64,000 bases of DNA from Scytonema sp045865695. Its GTDB lineage: Bacteria; Cyanobacteriota; Cyanobacteriia; Cyanobacteriales; Nostocaceae. Position numbers and translations under genes: made by a program. How positions within the stretch are numbered: position 1 is the stretch's first letter; each line of letters starts with the position of its first letter. Below, piece after piece: positions 43,887 through 53,097 of this stretch. Below the pieces are notes generated by a model. It was not told the origin of the DNA and did not search any database. It worked only from the letters and a program-made list of their open reading frames with translations. The DNA is taken from contig NZ_BAACAP010000202.1 in NCBI RefSeq assembly GCF_045865695.1, forward strand, positions 1-64,000. Direction: 5' to 3'.

Positions 43887-45134
43887 TTAAATCAATTCTT
43901 CTATGAGAACTTTGCGAAGAATTTCCGTGACTTCGGTTGCCATTCTGGCATCTAGCTCAATAGCATCACGTCTTTTTGCTTCCTCAAGTTTATCGGGATT
44001 GGTTTCCAGGAACGGTTTTACTCCCCGTAAAGCCATACAGACAGTCTTGAGCGCAGGTGGATTGTTGGTGGTCGGATGTTGAACTAAAAATTGCACTTGT
44101 GCTATGTAAACTATTTCACTACTTTGGCGGGAATCACTGAAGCCATTACCGAGTTTTGAGATGATTGTTGGAGAGGCGATCGCGTTTTCTAACCCTAACG
44201 CTTGGATGGCAAGGTCTGTGTAACGGCAGGCGTCTGAACCTAAGCTCGTAATGATAGCTTCTAAGCTGTCCCACTGCGATCCCGGCAATTGGGCGTTTAA
44301 GGGTAAATGATTATGCCATGCTAACATGGAGATAAATCTGACTAAATCGTATGCGGTTACGAGGTTGTCTCCTCTAGGAGTCTCCGGTCTAGCTTTCAGC
44401 AATACTTTTTGTGTTTCTAAATCAAATAATTCTGGCTGATTAATATAAGGAAGTTCACCATAACGTCCTCGAAAGATGAGGTCTTGATTGCCTGTAATTT
44501 TTTTTACCCATAACTCTAAGCCCTCCCAAGTCTCAAAGCTTTTGCACATAGCAGCCAGTGAGTTTGAACTTGCTATGCGGTTTTGATAACTGGCAATATC
44601 GGTTGCTACGTCTAAAAACAATACATCCTTTTGGAGCTTTTCTGGATCTCTAATAATGCAGTTATCAATGTCAATATGAGGGAATTTTGTATTCAATTGA
44701 GACACAATATTTAGCAGGGGTATAATTTTAGTACCGCTCCAAAACTGGTTTTTATCTAGAGCATTTCTTCCTATCCATCGGGATCGGATCTTTTCTGAGG
44801 ATAAACGACCAACGCAAATGCAAGCTTCTTTGATATCTGGATGCAGAAATTCCAAACCTTGTGAAGCAATTTGAGGCAATTCTCCAATCTTGGGATAAGG
44901 TTTAAAAATTAATTCTTGAGGGTCAAGTTGTTCTTTAAGACGAACGGGATAATTATTTATTTCTGGTTGATAGGGCGAATTTTGTATCCCTTTATATAAT
45001 AACGCTGGTTTGAAAGCAGTCGCATCTGGCTGATTGGCAAGCACGAGAAATTCCTGAAAAATTTGCTCTTTGTCCTTACCTTGCTCTAGCTGAGCGGGAA
45101 TAGGAGTGCTGAGAGTATTGGATGAATCGGACAT
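43887..45134 (-). CDS. Serine beta-lactamase/PBP-like hypothetical protein
   Basis: 415 aa. A possible active-site SxxK (FWSGTKIIPLLNIVSQLN, residues near 131-148) and a following helical domain resemble the penicillin-recognising fold, with AYDLVRFISMLAWH and ACRYTDLAIQALG segments in the second half. There is no obvious signal peptide. The function is unproven; the fold assignment rests mainly on the SGTK motif and overall pattern. It runs convergently with the upstream hypothetical gene. Confidence 0.5.
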   Translation of the reverse strand: MSDSSNTLSTPIPAQLEQGKDKEQIFQEFLVLANQPDATAFKPALLYKGIQNSPYQPEINNYPVRLKEQLDPQELIFKPYPKIGELPQIASQGLEFLHPDIKEACICVGRLSSEKIRSRWIGRNALDKNQFWSGTKIIPLLNIVSQLNTKFPHIDIDNCIIRDPEKLQKDVLFLDVATDIASYQNRIASSNSLAAMCKSFETWEGLELWVKKITGNQDLIFRGRYGELPYINQPELFDLETQKVLLKARPETPRGDNLVTAYDLVRFISMLAWHNHLPLNAQLPGSQWDSLEAIITSLGSDACRYTDLAIQALGLENAIASPTIISKLGNGFSDSRQSSEIVYIAQVQFLVQHPTTNNPPALKTVCMALRGVKPFLETNPDKLEEAKRRDAIELDARMATEVTEILRKVLIEELI

Positions 45135-45575
45135 AAGTGATATCTCTTTCTGTGAAAACAGTGTATGAACTTCTTAGAGTAGTCAATGGAGTGTATACAA
45201 CACAGGAGTCCTCACTTTGTGATGCTCGCCTGCTCCGCATTTGATAGCTCCGTTGGTGGGTGCCACAATGGTGGTTGCATCTGTTTAAACCTGCTCCGTT
45301 TTTATGAGAAATTCTTTACACAACTTCACACAATTAGGCACCGCACAACTCTTGTGTCAGCCCCTTTGGTTATCCTAACCCGAAATCGCGATCGCTGTAT
45401 CGGTGTCATACAAACACAGCCTGTCAAAGTTACCCCGGTGAGCCGTAGCCCCGAGCAAAGTGTGCCAAACCTTGAACCAGTCGCACTAAGTTCTCTTCAT
45501 CTTTAATCAAGGAAGTACACACTATCCGCGTTCGTCTGCTACAGGCTGCGGTTCCTAAAATAATCCCTCACGCCC
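45135..45575. other. Intergenic, degenerate region
   Basis: An apparent rightward frame at 45186-45506 lacks protein-like composition and is not accepted. On the minus strand around 45440-45510 the phrase LIKDEENLVRLVQGLAHFA is readable, which hints at a lost gene end. No intact gene is supported. Confidence 0.35.
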
Positions 45576-45980
45576 TCACTCTTGTTGTTGAGACAAACAG
45601 TAGTAATAACCTTTGCGAGAGAGACATCAATTCTTCATGAGTTCCTTGTTCTACAATAGAGCCAGAGTCCATTCACATGGAACACCCCGCACGTGAGAAA
45701 CCCAACCCAAAACTTCCCCAGGAGAAAGCAATTTTAATGTTATATTTTCCTCAATGCGAGAGTCAAAACCTAAAAGGCGGGCTTGTCCTTGATATATAAT
45801 ACTTATTTGTTGGGGCATAGCTTCCCGCGTCACGAGCGATCGCCCCATGTTGTAGCGAAGAATTTGTGCTTTTGAACTTAGATTATTTAATATATTTTTT
45901 GATAATTGATTGAAGGAAAAAATATTAGTAAAAAATTCTTTTATATCAATTTTGGTAGATGTGATGACATGAGAAGACAT
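45576..45980 (-). pseudogene. Deletion fossil of a cNMP-domain peptidase/ABC exporter
   Basis: The first 105 or so codons are the N-terminus of a type I secretion exporter with a cyclic-nucleotide-binding domain (LRYNMGRSLVTREAMPQQISIIYQGQARLLGF...LLSPGEVLGWVSHVRGVPCEW). At the sequence tggactctggctctattg the DNA jumps to the far C-terminus of such an exporter (DSGSIVEQGTHEELMSL, then after another frame change KGYYYCLSQQQE and a stop at 45576). Roughly 800 codons are gone. The gene is dead. Confidence 0.65.
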
Positions 45981-46032
45981 TGTTTTTGTCCTTTGTTACT
46001 ATTTAACAGATAGAAGTTTTAATTTCACGTTA

Positions 46033-46426
46033 AGAGGATGTTTGAAAAGTGGTTAGTTGTGATTTTAATCGCATTATTACCCCCCTTAATCCCCCCGATG
46101 TATTGGGGGGAAACTAGATTTCCAATTCCCTCCCCAATGCAAACAAACTATTGATTCAGCTTTCGAGCGTGAATTAGAGGGAGAAACTAGATTTCCAATT
46201 CCCTCCCCAATGCAAGCAAACTATTGATTCCGCTTTCGAGCGTGAACTAGAGGAAGAAACTAGATTTCCAGTTCCCTCCTCAATGCAAGCAAACTATTGA
46301 TTCCGCTTTCGAGCGTGAACTAGAGGAAGAAACTAGATTTCCAGTTCCCTCCCCAATCCATCGGGGAGGGTTAGGGAGGGGTAAAAAATATTCGATACAT
46401 CAATCATGACTTTTCAAACATCCTCT
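46033..46426. mobile_element. MITE-like element with 18-bp terminal inverted repeats
   Basis: agaggatgtttgaaaagt at 46033-46050 is the exact reverse complement of 46409-46426. Both ends abut TA (46031-46032 and 46427-46428), as expected for a TA target duplication. The interior holds a cccccc-gatgtatt-gggggg hairpin, a 73-bp tandem repeat and a ccctcccc ... ggggaggg hairpin, but no transposase. The ends were probably recognised by a transposase encoded elsewhere. Confidence 0.7.
46110..46328. repeat. 73-bp tandem repeat, three copies plus a partial fourth
   Basis: Units start at 46110, 46183 and 46256, with a truncated one at 46329. Each begins gaaactagatttcca and contains caaactattgattc and ctttcgagcgtgaa. 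Copies differ at only a few bases, so the expansion is recent. Confidence 0.9.
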
Positions 46427-46496
46427 TAGAAAGGGGAGGGTTAGGGTGGGGTAAAAAATATTTGATACATCAATCGTGACTTTTCAAACATCCTCT
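46427..46496. repeat. Extra 70-bp copy of the element's right end
   Basis: The terminal 70 bp (ggggagggttaggg ... acttttcaaacatcctct) are repeated directly after the element, giving a second outward right end at 46479-46496. Confidence 0.85.
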
Positions 46497-46661
46497 AAGG
46501 TGAATTCATAATTATTGAATTTTTAATTACGAATTACGAATTATTCGGTCATGCTCATACTACTAGAAGTGGCTTTCCTAAAGAAATGTAAACAATGCAA
46601 GATCGGGCGATCGCCTTCAAATGAAGATTGATTTTGAAGCAATACAGTAGTGGTTTCAAAA

Positions 46662-47354
46662 ATGAAAAACGGTATCTTTAAGTGGATTGTCATCTGTGCT
46701 TTGTTTGCTTTCCTAGCAACTTCGCTCCCTGCTCTTGGCGAAGTTCAGAGTACACATTCCTTGACAAAGGAAGCTCTCAAAAACCAGATCGCAAAAGCAT
46801 TTCCCAATTTTCCCTTGGTATACTTTGGTTCGGGAAGATTTCAGGAGGTCGGTAATCCCCAAAACCAGCTCGTGTCCACGTATGAGTTCGATATGAGGCA
46901 GGGCGTCAACCGCGAACTCGCCTACTATATTGATAAGAAGGTTTTGATTTACAACGTATATGACCTCGACCCATCTGATGGTACAGATCCGGATAAAGAG
47001 TACTTTATCCAAAAAGATCCTAACACTGGGGTGACCAACTGTACCCTCAACCCTTTCCCACTGCCTAATGTCTTCAGCCGCGACTGGTGGTTAGCCAATA
47101 ACATGGTTTACGAAGGCACAACTACCATCAACAGTTTCGCTGTTGATTGCTGGACGGGCGTTATTCCTGGAACGGAGATACCCGTTCGGTTCTGCAATCG
47201 CTCAGACAAATACCCGCAGTTGGCTCCTATTCTCAAGAAAATTGGAACCTTCGAGTTCTACGACCACTACGGGGAGTCTAGGGAGGAAGGAAGCTACCCC
47301 ACCGATTTTTTCAGGGTACCGGAACTGTGCGATGCTAATAACCAACAACATTAG
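46662..47354 (+). CDS. Secreted hypothetical protein
   Basis: 230 aa from ATG 46662 (a GTG at 46650 would add 4). A clear signal peptide is present (MKNGIFKWIVICALFAFLATSLPALG, cleavage near residues 25-28). The mature protein is mixed with several Cys (NCTLNP, VDCWTG, RFCNRS, ELCDAN), consistent with export. I do not recognise the family. The gene stands alone behind a MITE-like element. Confidence 0.7.
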   Translation: MKNGIFKWIVICALFAFLATSLPALGEVQSTHSLTKEALKNQIAKAFPNFPLVYFGSGRFQEVGNPQNQLVSTYEFDMRQGVNRELAYYIDKKVLIYNVYDLDPSDGTDPDKEYFIQKDPNTGVTNCTLNPFPLPNVFSRDWWLANNMVYEGTTTINSFAVDCWTGVIPGTEIPVRFCNRSDKYPQLAPILKKIGTFEFYDHYGESREEGSYPTDFFRVPELCDANNQQH

Positions 47355-47534
47355 ACTTAAAGGAATATCTGGGCAATTAAGTGCGCTCGCGCATAACCTA
47401 ATTGACGAATGTGTTTAATTCTCTATCTGGAACTCTTTATTTCCTCGCCGTTGTGTGGCGATCGCAATCCTAAAAATCTACGGAGAACTCAAAAGCGCTA
47501 TGTAATATGAAATGATCTTTATAAAAATAAAATT

Positions 47535-48047
47535 ATGAGAAAACGATTTTTATTTGTTCTGTTGCTGGCTCTAACAGCTTGCTCGCGACCTCAAGTACAA
47601 AATACAACCTCTGCTTTACCAACCACCACACCCGAAACATCTGCTACAAGCAAACCTGAAACAATAACATCGGAACCACCTGCAATCGCTACACCAACAA
47701 TATCTGAACCACCTGCAACTCCTACACCAACAGCAGAAGGAGAAGATACAACAGAAAGTGTTGATAAGTCAGCAACATTGACATCAATTAAACCAGGTTC
47801 TCGCATAAATATACGCAGTAAGGCTTCAACAAGTGCCAAAATCCGTCACCACGGTAAGTCAGGTGACTCAGTTACCATTTTGCGTGAAGTCACCGGAGAT
47901 GACGGTAACACTTGGTATCGAGTTAAGTTTGTCAAGAGTGGTGTTAAAGGCTGGGTACGCGGTGATTTTGTGACAACCAGTACTGACAATACGGCACCTT
48001 TTCCAACTTCATCACCATCCTCAACAGGTACAGGACATAGCAACTAA
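47535..48047 (+). CDS. Lipoprotein with SH3b domain
   Basis: 170 aa. The signal peptide has a lipobox (MRKRFLFVLLLALTAC, Cys16). A long Thr/Pro/Ala/Glu-rich linker covers about 20-85. A bacterial SH3 domain (SIKPGSRINIRSKASTSAKIRHHGKSGDSVTILREVTGDDGNTWYRVKFVKSGVKGWVRGDFV) covers about 90-155 and a Ser/Thr-rich tail ends the protein. SH3b domains usually bind peptidoglycan or metal. It is probably anchored in the cell envelope. Confidence 0.85.
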   Translation: MRKRFLFVLLLALTACSRPQVQNTTSALPTTTPETSATSKPETITSEPPAIATPTISEPPATPTPTAEGEDTTESVDKSATLTSIKPGSRINIRSKASTSAKIRHHGKSGDSVTILREVTGDDGNTWYRVKFVKSGVKGWVRGDFVTTSTDNTAPFPTSSPSSTGTGHSN

Positions 48048-48235
48048 CTATCGCGGCGATCGACATCTTTACACTCATAGTTAGCGTACCAGCCTCAAAA
48101 CCCCATTTTCCGTTCTATTGCCTCAACATTCAAAAAATCTTATTGGCGATTTCCGGTCGATTCATAAGTCTTGCTTAACGTCCGTTAGGAATAGCTGAAC
48201 TGTAGCTTCAAGCTTTGCTAAGGCTTTTTTTTAAG

Positions 48236-48254
48236 TGTATGATTAAATCATACA
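48236..48254. promoter_or_regulatory. Putative ParD operator
   Basis: The 19-bp perfect palindrome tgtatgattaaatcataca lies 35 bp before the parD ATG. ParD-type antitoxins bind such palindromes to autoregulate; binding here is inferred from position. Confidence 0.6.
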
Positions 48255-48289
48255 TTGTAATAAGCTGGATTTAAGCAGGAGAATCGCTG

Positions 48290-48553
48290 ATGAGAACAAC
48301 CCAAGCACTTACTATCACGTTGCCTCATGATATGCTGGAGATGGTTAAGGCTAAAGTCACCTCTGGCGAGTATGCAACAGAGAGTGAAGTTATCCGGGAT
48401 GGTCTGCGGACACTCCAGGCGCGTGACGCTGCTGTAGAAAAGTGGCTGCGGGAAGAAGTCATCAAAAGTTATGACGAATGTGAAGCTGATGAAACATTGG
48501 GTGTCCCCGCAGAACAGGTTATGGCGCGTATCCGCTCCCGGTACCGCAAATAG
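48290..48553 (+). CDS. parD: ParD-like type II antitoxin
   Basis: 87 aa. The N-terminal ribbon-helix-helix (ALTITLPHDMLEMVKAKVTSGEYATESEVIRDGLRTLQARD) binds DNA, and the C-terminal tail wraps the toxin (AVEKWLREEVIKSYDECEADETLGVPAEQVMARIRSRYRK). A good ribosome site (gcaggag) precedes the ATG. The partner toxin gene follows 14 nt downstream but carries a nonsense codon, so the antitoxin may be an orphan. Confidence 0.9.
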   Translation: MRTTQALTITLPHDMLEMVKAKVTSGEYATESEVIRDGLRTLQARDAAVEKWLREEVIKSYDECEADETLGVPAEQVMARIRSRYRK

Positions 48554-48567
48554 CAGAGTAACGCTCA

Positions 48568-48882
48568 ATGAAACAATACAGCGTCATATTCTCGCCACGG
48601 GCAGAGCAGCAACTCGACTATCTCTACACTTATATTGCCGACCGTGACGGGGAGGAACGCGCAGAGCGTTACGTCAATGGCATCATTGGATTTTGCTAGA
48701 GCCTTTCCACTTTCCCGGAACGTGGCACTAAACGCGATGATGTGCGACCGAATTTGCGGACTATCGGGTATGCTAAACGGGTAACAATCGCTTTTTCCGT
48801 AAAACCTGACCGAGTAACCATCCACGGGGTGTTTTATGGGGGACAGGATTTTGAAGCTGTCATGCAGGAAGAGGAGTTATAA
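48568..48882 (+). pseudogene. parE: ParE-like toxin with premature TAG
   Basis: A 104-codon frame matching ParE from start to stop: MKQYSVIFSPRAEQQLDYLY, then TYIADRDGEERAERYVNGII, then PERGTKRDDVRPNLRTIGYA and RVTIHGVFYGGQDFEAVM. One in-frame TAG at 48697-48699 (codon 44) replaces what is usually Gln or Glu in the CxSLxxFPERG motif. Everything else is intact, so the lesion is a single point mutation. A functional toxin would need suppression or internal restart; the simplest view is a very recent pseudogene. Confidence 0.85.
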
Positions 48883-48935
48883 TTGAACTCCCCACGCTTT
48901 TAAAAAACATATCTTGAATGAGGTCAGGTCTTTCA

Positions 48936-48980
48936 GGAGGCGGAGCCTCCGTGCAGGCATTCCCAGGCGGAGCCTGGGAA
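48936..48980. repeat. Pair of GC palindromes
   Basis: ggaggc-gga-gcctcc (48936-48950) and ttcccaggc-gga-gcctgggaa (48960-48980) share the loop gga. A longer relative of the second lies at 53069-53097. These are dispersed hairpin repeats, possibly ending the DUF3769 transcript. Confidence 0.7.
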
Positions 48981-49006
48981 CGAGAGTAATGCCTACTCCC
49001 TACTCC

Positions 49007-51493
49007 CTATCGCTGTCTAACACCACCAACGACTGGCTTAACTTCACTGGAATCGGAGAAAGGATCGGTTCCACCACTCCAGTTGAAATCGCTGATTCGG
49101 AAGCTGATACCACCTAACTGCTGTACTGGGTTATAACGCAAGCTGATTCCGTAGGTACGGCGGCTGTATTCCACCACGTAGTCTGTACTGCTGCGTTCTC
49201 CAGTGTCTAAGTTGATTGAGGTTTCAAATCCAAAACGAAACGGTCCGTAAATCTGTTGAGTAATCCCCGCCCTCAGCACTCTGTTATCGACAGAACGGTC
49301 AAACAAAAAGGGAGATAAACCACTGTTGAGACCTTGGGAATAGCTAATGACAAAGCCGGTATAGTCAAAGAAAGGTCGAGAAAAGTGACCGAATTGTCCT
49401 TGTAAACCAACTGTTGCAAACAAGGTACTTTGATTATCTCCACTGCTGTAATGACTGGTTGTTCCAGTTAATCCACCGAAAGCTTGTACGTAAGGAACGA
49501 CTGGATTGGCTGTATACCGCAATCCTTGAGTGGGTGTAGCAGGTAATGGTTTCCCTTGCCATAGTGTGATTCCGCCGTTAAGGGCTGCACTGGCTTGCAG
49601 GCGAGTCAGGGAGACACGATTGTTTCTCGGATTTTCTCCTAGCAACTCTCCGCGATCTGTATTAGCTTCGATCAATTGAGCGCCCCCTTGATAACTGAGG
49701 TTAAGACCGCTCTTTCCTAATGGAATGATGGGAGAGGTAATAATACCTCCAAAACTGCTTTGTACGGTTTGAAAGCCGAGGGTACCGTTGTAGAGTCGAT
49801 CGCGATAACTATATTCCAGTGTCAGTGTGTGGGGATTTTGTTCGCCTAGAAATAACTGACGCAATCGCAAACTGGCTCTGAGGTTATCTTCTACATCGTT
49901 AAGGTCGAAACTGGTTAATAATCCAGTCCCTTCTAATGATGTCCGTGGACTGACTGTAGCTCTTACTGTTGATTTTAGACCAAATAGCGATGCAGGGGTC
50001 TCTGCTCCACTCTGTACCGCTTTTTGAGGATAAAACTGGGGTGTGAGACTGAAGGAGACTCCTTCTGTGTCTATCAGTTTAAATTTCCTCTCAATAAATA
50101 GCCCTCCCCTTTCGTCACCATCATAACCAATTGAGAATAATCCAGGGGTGACATCACGCTCCCTACGATCGATGACCTCTTCATTCTTGGGAATTGGTAC
50201 GGAAAATCCTCGGTCAAAAACTAAACGCTGTCTTCTGGTTTTGATGCGATCGCGTAAAGGTGCTTCCCGTGTCAAGGTCACTGTATCTGCCCTGACTTCC
50301 AATTCAGGAGGTGAAAAGGGGTCATTGGTTAGGCGGACATCGCGGGCTTGCCAACCTCGAGCATAAAAATCAATTCTTCCTGCTTCAAAACGGACTCGTC
50401 TGACTTGTCCCCCCTGTTGTGGTGAGGGTATGTTGCTTGCACCTCCCCCACCTCCTAAGTTGACATTCAGCCCACCGGAGCTACCTGCTTGTAATGGTTG
50501 ATTTTGTCTAACGCGATCGCTCAAAGGACGTGCTGGTGCTGCTCCTGTCGTCACATCCGTAGGTAAAAAACTCAAATCCTGACCGGCGTTAGGGATAAAA
50601 ACCTCACCACTGCCGTTGAGTAACTCCCCATCATCCTGAATAAAATTGTACGTAAATTTCTGACCGCGCAAAACTTGATCTCCCCGCGTTAGGGCAACAT
50701 TGCCTTCGCCCACAGCAATCAAGTTATCCATATTAACTTGTACGCGATCGGCATCTATAACCGCCCCATCAAATCTGACAACCACGTTCCCCTCAGCTGT
50801 AATTACCCGCCGTTGCTCGTCATACTGTTGCCTATCAGAAGTCACCTCAACAATTCTTTCTCCTGGTGTTGGAGTGCTAGGAGCAGGAGTTTGACCGGAT
50901 GGTTGTTTGTTTTGTGGTGTTGTCGTGTTGTTTTGCGTTTGTGGAACCGATTGAGTTTGGTTGGGAACGGGTTCGGTAACTTCTCCACGAACTTTAAATT
51001 CTATTTGTACTGGAGGGCGATTTGGAGATTGTTCGGTTGTTGTAGAGCTTTGATTTTGTGGCTGAGCTGTTTCTTCTACAGATGCTATTTGCTGTTGAGA
51101 TAAGTTCTTAAGTTTGAGTGCTTTTGGCAGAACTTTTACCAGTGTATTGGGGTGGGAAGATTGAACTTGCTCTACGGGATAACCAATAGAAAGATTCTTG
51201 CCTAAAGATGCTGCAGTTTTTGAAGCGGTGACAGGCAATTCAGGTGGAAACGTCTCTGGTTTACTGGGTGCGGGTAATATTTGAGCAACTTGTAACTGGT
51301 TTTCAGTTGAAGTGTTCCCAGTTGTTTGAAAATCTAGTTTTTCCCGTTGTCCCTCTGACTTTCGCTTGTTTTCCAATGTCTTCTGCGACACTGAATTGAA
51401 TCCAACCTCGCTAACAAATGGAGTGGTGGGACTAGCTGATTGTACGGGTTCAACGATGGGAAGTGGTTCGGGCGGCAGAACTGGATGAAGCAT
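49007..51493 (-). CDS. DUF3769/LptD-like outer membrane protein
   Basis: 828 aa. The first 200 residues are a Pro/Gln/Thr-rich linker, without an obvious signal peptide at this start. An OstA/LptA-like domain follows (VTSDRQQYDEQRRVITAEGNVVVRFDGAVIDADRVQVN...GDQVLRGQKFTYNFIQDDGELLNGSGEVFIP). The second half has alternating beta strands of an outer-membrane barrel, ending YGISLRYNPVQQLGGISFRISDFNWSGGTDPF. The domain order matches proteins that move lipopolysaccharide to the outer membrane, for which cyanobacteria use DUF3769 proteins; the exact role is inferred. The true start might lie further in. Confidence 0.75.
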   Translation of the reverse strand: MLHPVLPPEPLPIVEPVQSASPTTPFVSEVGFNSVSQKTLENKRKSEGQREKLDFQTTGNTSTENQLQVAQILPAPSKPETFPPELPVTASKTAASLGKNLSIGYPVEQVQSSHPNTLVKVLPKALKLKNLSQQQIASVEETAQPQNQSSTTTEQSPNRPPVQIEFKVRGEVTEPVPNQTQSVPQTQNNTTTPQNKQPSGQTPAPSTPTPGERIVEVTSDRQQYDEQRRVITAEGNVVVRFDGAVIDADRVQVNMDNLIAVGEGNVALTRGDQVLRGQKFTYNFIQDDGELLNGSGEVFIPNAGQDLSFLPTDVTTGAAPARPLSDRVRQNQPLQAGSSGGLNVNLGGGGGASNIPSPQQGGQVRRVRFEAGRIDFYARGWQARDVRLTNDPFSPPELEVRADTVTLTREAPLRDRIKTRRQRLVFDRGFSVPIPKNEEVIDRRERDVTPGLFSIGYDGDERGGLFIERKFKLIDTEGVSFSLTPQFYPQKAVQSGAETPASLFGLKSTVRATVSPRTSLEGTGLLTSFDLNDVEDNLRASLRLRQLFLGEQNPHTLTLEYSYRDRLYNGTLGFQTVQSSFGGIITSPIIPLGKSGLNLSYQGGAQLIEANTDRGELLGENPRNNRVSLTRLQASAALNGGITLWQGKPLPATPTQGLRYTANPVVPYVQAFGGLTGTTSHYSSGDNQSTLFATVGLQGQFGHFSRPFFDYTGFVISYSQGLNSGLSPFLFDRSVDNRVLRAGITQQIYGPFRFGFETSINLDTGERSSTDYVVEYSRRTYGISLRYNPVQQLGGISFRISDFNWSGGTDPFSDSSEVKPVVGGVRQR

Positions 51494-51706
51494 ATCAATC
51501 GTAAAAACAAGCTAACAAACAGCCAATAAATAGCCGGAAGGGCAATACACTTTCGCCTTCCGACTTTTGCCTTTTACACAAACTTAGGCAAGCCGCCCGG
51601 AGGAGGACACCAGCGCCCGTTGGGTTTTCCCACTTGACACTAGCGCCCGTAGGCTTAAAAGTGTAGGAGCCTTCCGGCAATCAATCGCGGACGATTTGTC
51701 GTGACT

Positions 51707-51823
51707 TTACTCAAAATCCCGACGACCGGGATTCCGAGCAGGGTCATTTGACAAAAATCCAAAGATGAAGAGAGTGATAAAGAAGGCAACAACTATATAA
51801 ACAATGATTTTTAAAGTCAGCAT
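51707..51823 (-). CDS. psbI: Photosystem II reaction centre protein I
   Basis: A 38-codon gene: one membrane span beginning MLTLKIIVYIVVAFFITLFI, then FGFLSNDPARNPGRRDFE. Length and sequence match PsbI, a small PSII core subunit next to D1 and CP43 that stabilises assembly. A ribosome site (aggagat) precedes the ATG. It is too short for ordinary ORF thresholds and easily missed. It lies upstream of the DUF3769 gene on the same strand. Confidence 0.95.
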   Translation of the reverse strand: MLTLKIIVYIVVAFFITLFIFGFLSNDPARNPGRRDFE

Positions 51824-52508
51824 TTAGATATCTCCTGTGGGCTTGAGTGGCTCTCAGTATCTGCAAAGCAGAAAAGGTAGCTTTACTATCTTACCCAAAT
51901 CTGGTTCATTTTTAGGAGATTGGAGATGGGAAATTGGGAAATTGGGGATCGGGGAACTCGGGGCCCCCTCCTTGTTGAGGGGCAATGGGGATCGGGGATT
52001 GGGCATTGGGTATGAAGGATGCTTTTTCCTGTACTTGTTTGTCCTATTCACTAAGTTGAGGCGATCGCGTTTTACCCATTTGTCCGGTAGTTGATATTTG
52101 ACAAATGTGTGCGACTTTTAAATGCTCCTTAATTTTAAGTTGTGGATTAGTTAACGTCTCTAGTTAGTGGACGCTTAGTTAAAGTGGATGTTTCCAAAAC
52201 CGGAATTAGGAATTAAGAGTTAGGAACAAGCTAAATCCCCAATGCCCATTGCCCAATCGCTAGTCGCCAATCCCCAATCCCATTGTGCTACACGAGCACT
52301 TCGGTACATAGGACTTAAATGCAACAAAAATATCTGTAGAACGATCCGGAATCCTGAAATTTAGGTTTGTAGTAAAGATTGTTCCAGTATAAAGAGTGGA
52401 ACAAAACTGCATAAGAACACTAACTCAAACCTATATAAGTAAGAGAGAAGGGTTAGAACCCAAACCACTAACACTAACTAAAAATTATACATGATAAGGT
52501 GAATAAAT
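51824..52508. other. Intergenic region with composite repeats
   Basis: Contains a composite GC repeat at 51944-52010 and CCCCAAT/CGCCAAT heptamers at about 52238-52280. It is otherwise AT-rich with no gene. The end of the region holds the leader of the next gene (aaggtgaataaatatg). Confidence 0.6.
51944..52010 (+). repeat. Dispersed composite repeat, copy 4
   Basis: The ggggatcggggaactcgggg core, then ccccctccttgttgagg and ggcaatgggg, as in the copy at 36476-36563 (cttgttgagg variant rather than the ctggggataagg variant). Confidence 0.85.
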
Positions 52509-52796
52509 ATGACTAGTTTTTCTCAATTTCAACCAAAACAAGATCTTCTTTCTCCTGTTCGTCAATGGTTAGATTCCATCGCTATTGATAATGCCAAACT
52601 AGCTCATTTCTTGTGTAAGCTGATTCCTGCTCAGTGTCCTTTTGAGCGTGACATCACATTGTTTGGTCGCAAGCTGTTCCACATTCCTCCAATGTGTAAG
52701 CTCAATCCTGTCTATGAGGAAGTTGTTTATTTGCGTTTCCGCGCTCTGTGTTATCTTGCTGACGTATGCGGTGAAGATGTAAGTGCTTACTGCTAA
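52509..52796 (+). CDS. Mo-dependent nitrogenase C-terminal-family protein
   Basis: 95 aa. DLLSPVRQWLDSIAIDNAKLAHFLCKLIPAQCPFERDITLFGRKLFHIPPMCKLNPVYEEVVYLRFRALCYLADVCGEDVSAYC matches the small cyanobacterial family named after the C-terminus of a Mo-nitrogenase protein. Five conserved Cys suggest metal or disulfide chemistry. The function is unknown; the name does not imply nitrogenase activity, and no nif genes are adjacent. The gene is preceded by a long leader. Confidence 0.85.
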   Translation: MTSFSQFQPKQDLLSPVRQWLDSIAIDNAKLAHFLCKLIPAQCPFERDITLFGRKLFHIPPMCKLNPVYEEVVYLRFRALCYLADVCGEDVSAYC

Positions 52797-53068
52797 TCGT
52801 TATATTTCCATTGACACAGCGATCGCATTGAGGGCGATACGGATCGAGTCGTTAAACCTCCAACTTATTGCAATAAGGCTGCAGCCACAAATAATAATTA
52901 GTAGTACGCTGACCGTAGTAGTCCCTATCCGCATTTCTTCGATTTCACGAACAGCTTGCCATCACGCTCCTCCACAATACATTGCACTACGGCAAGTCAC
53001 AGCCCCCTTTTAAATAATTTTGTAGAAAAGTTGGGTTAACCAAATCCGCATAAAATATTGACTCCTTT

Positions 53069-53097
53069 CTCGTTCCCAGGCTCAGCCTGGGAACGAG
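53069..53097. repeat. 13-bp stem palindrome between genes
   Basis: ctcgttcccaggc-tca-gcctgggaacgag is perfect over 13 pairs and shares the ttcccaggc/gcctgggaa core with 48960-48980. It lies upstream of arsM and may be a dispersed repeat or terminator of the previous gene. Confidence 0.8.

Noticed and set aside
45186..45506. 106-codon rightward frame
   Set aside because: Composition is not protein-like, there is no ribosome site, and no family resemblance was seen.
46110..46328. 73-bp repeats as a possible CRISPR array
   Set aside because: Whole units including any would-be spacer are nearly identical, and no cas gene is present.
51495..51680. 61-codon leftward frame upstream of the DUF3769 gene
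   Set aside because: Repeat-like spacer with no conserved features; the genuine small gene nearby is psbI.
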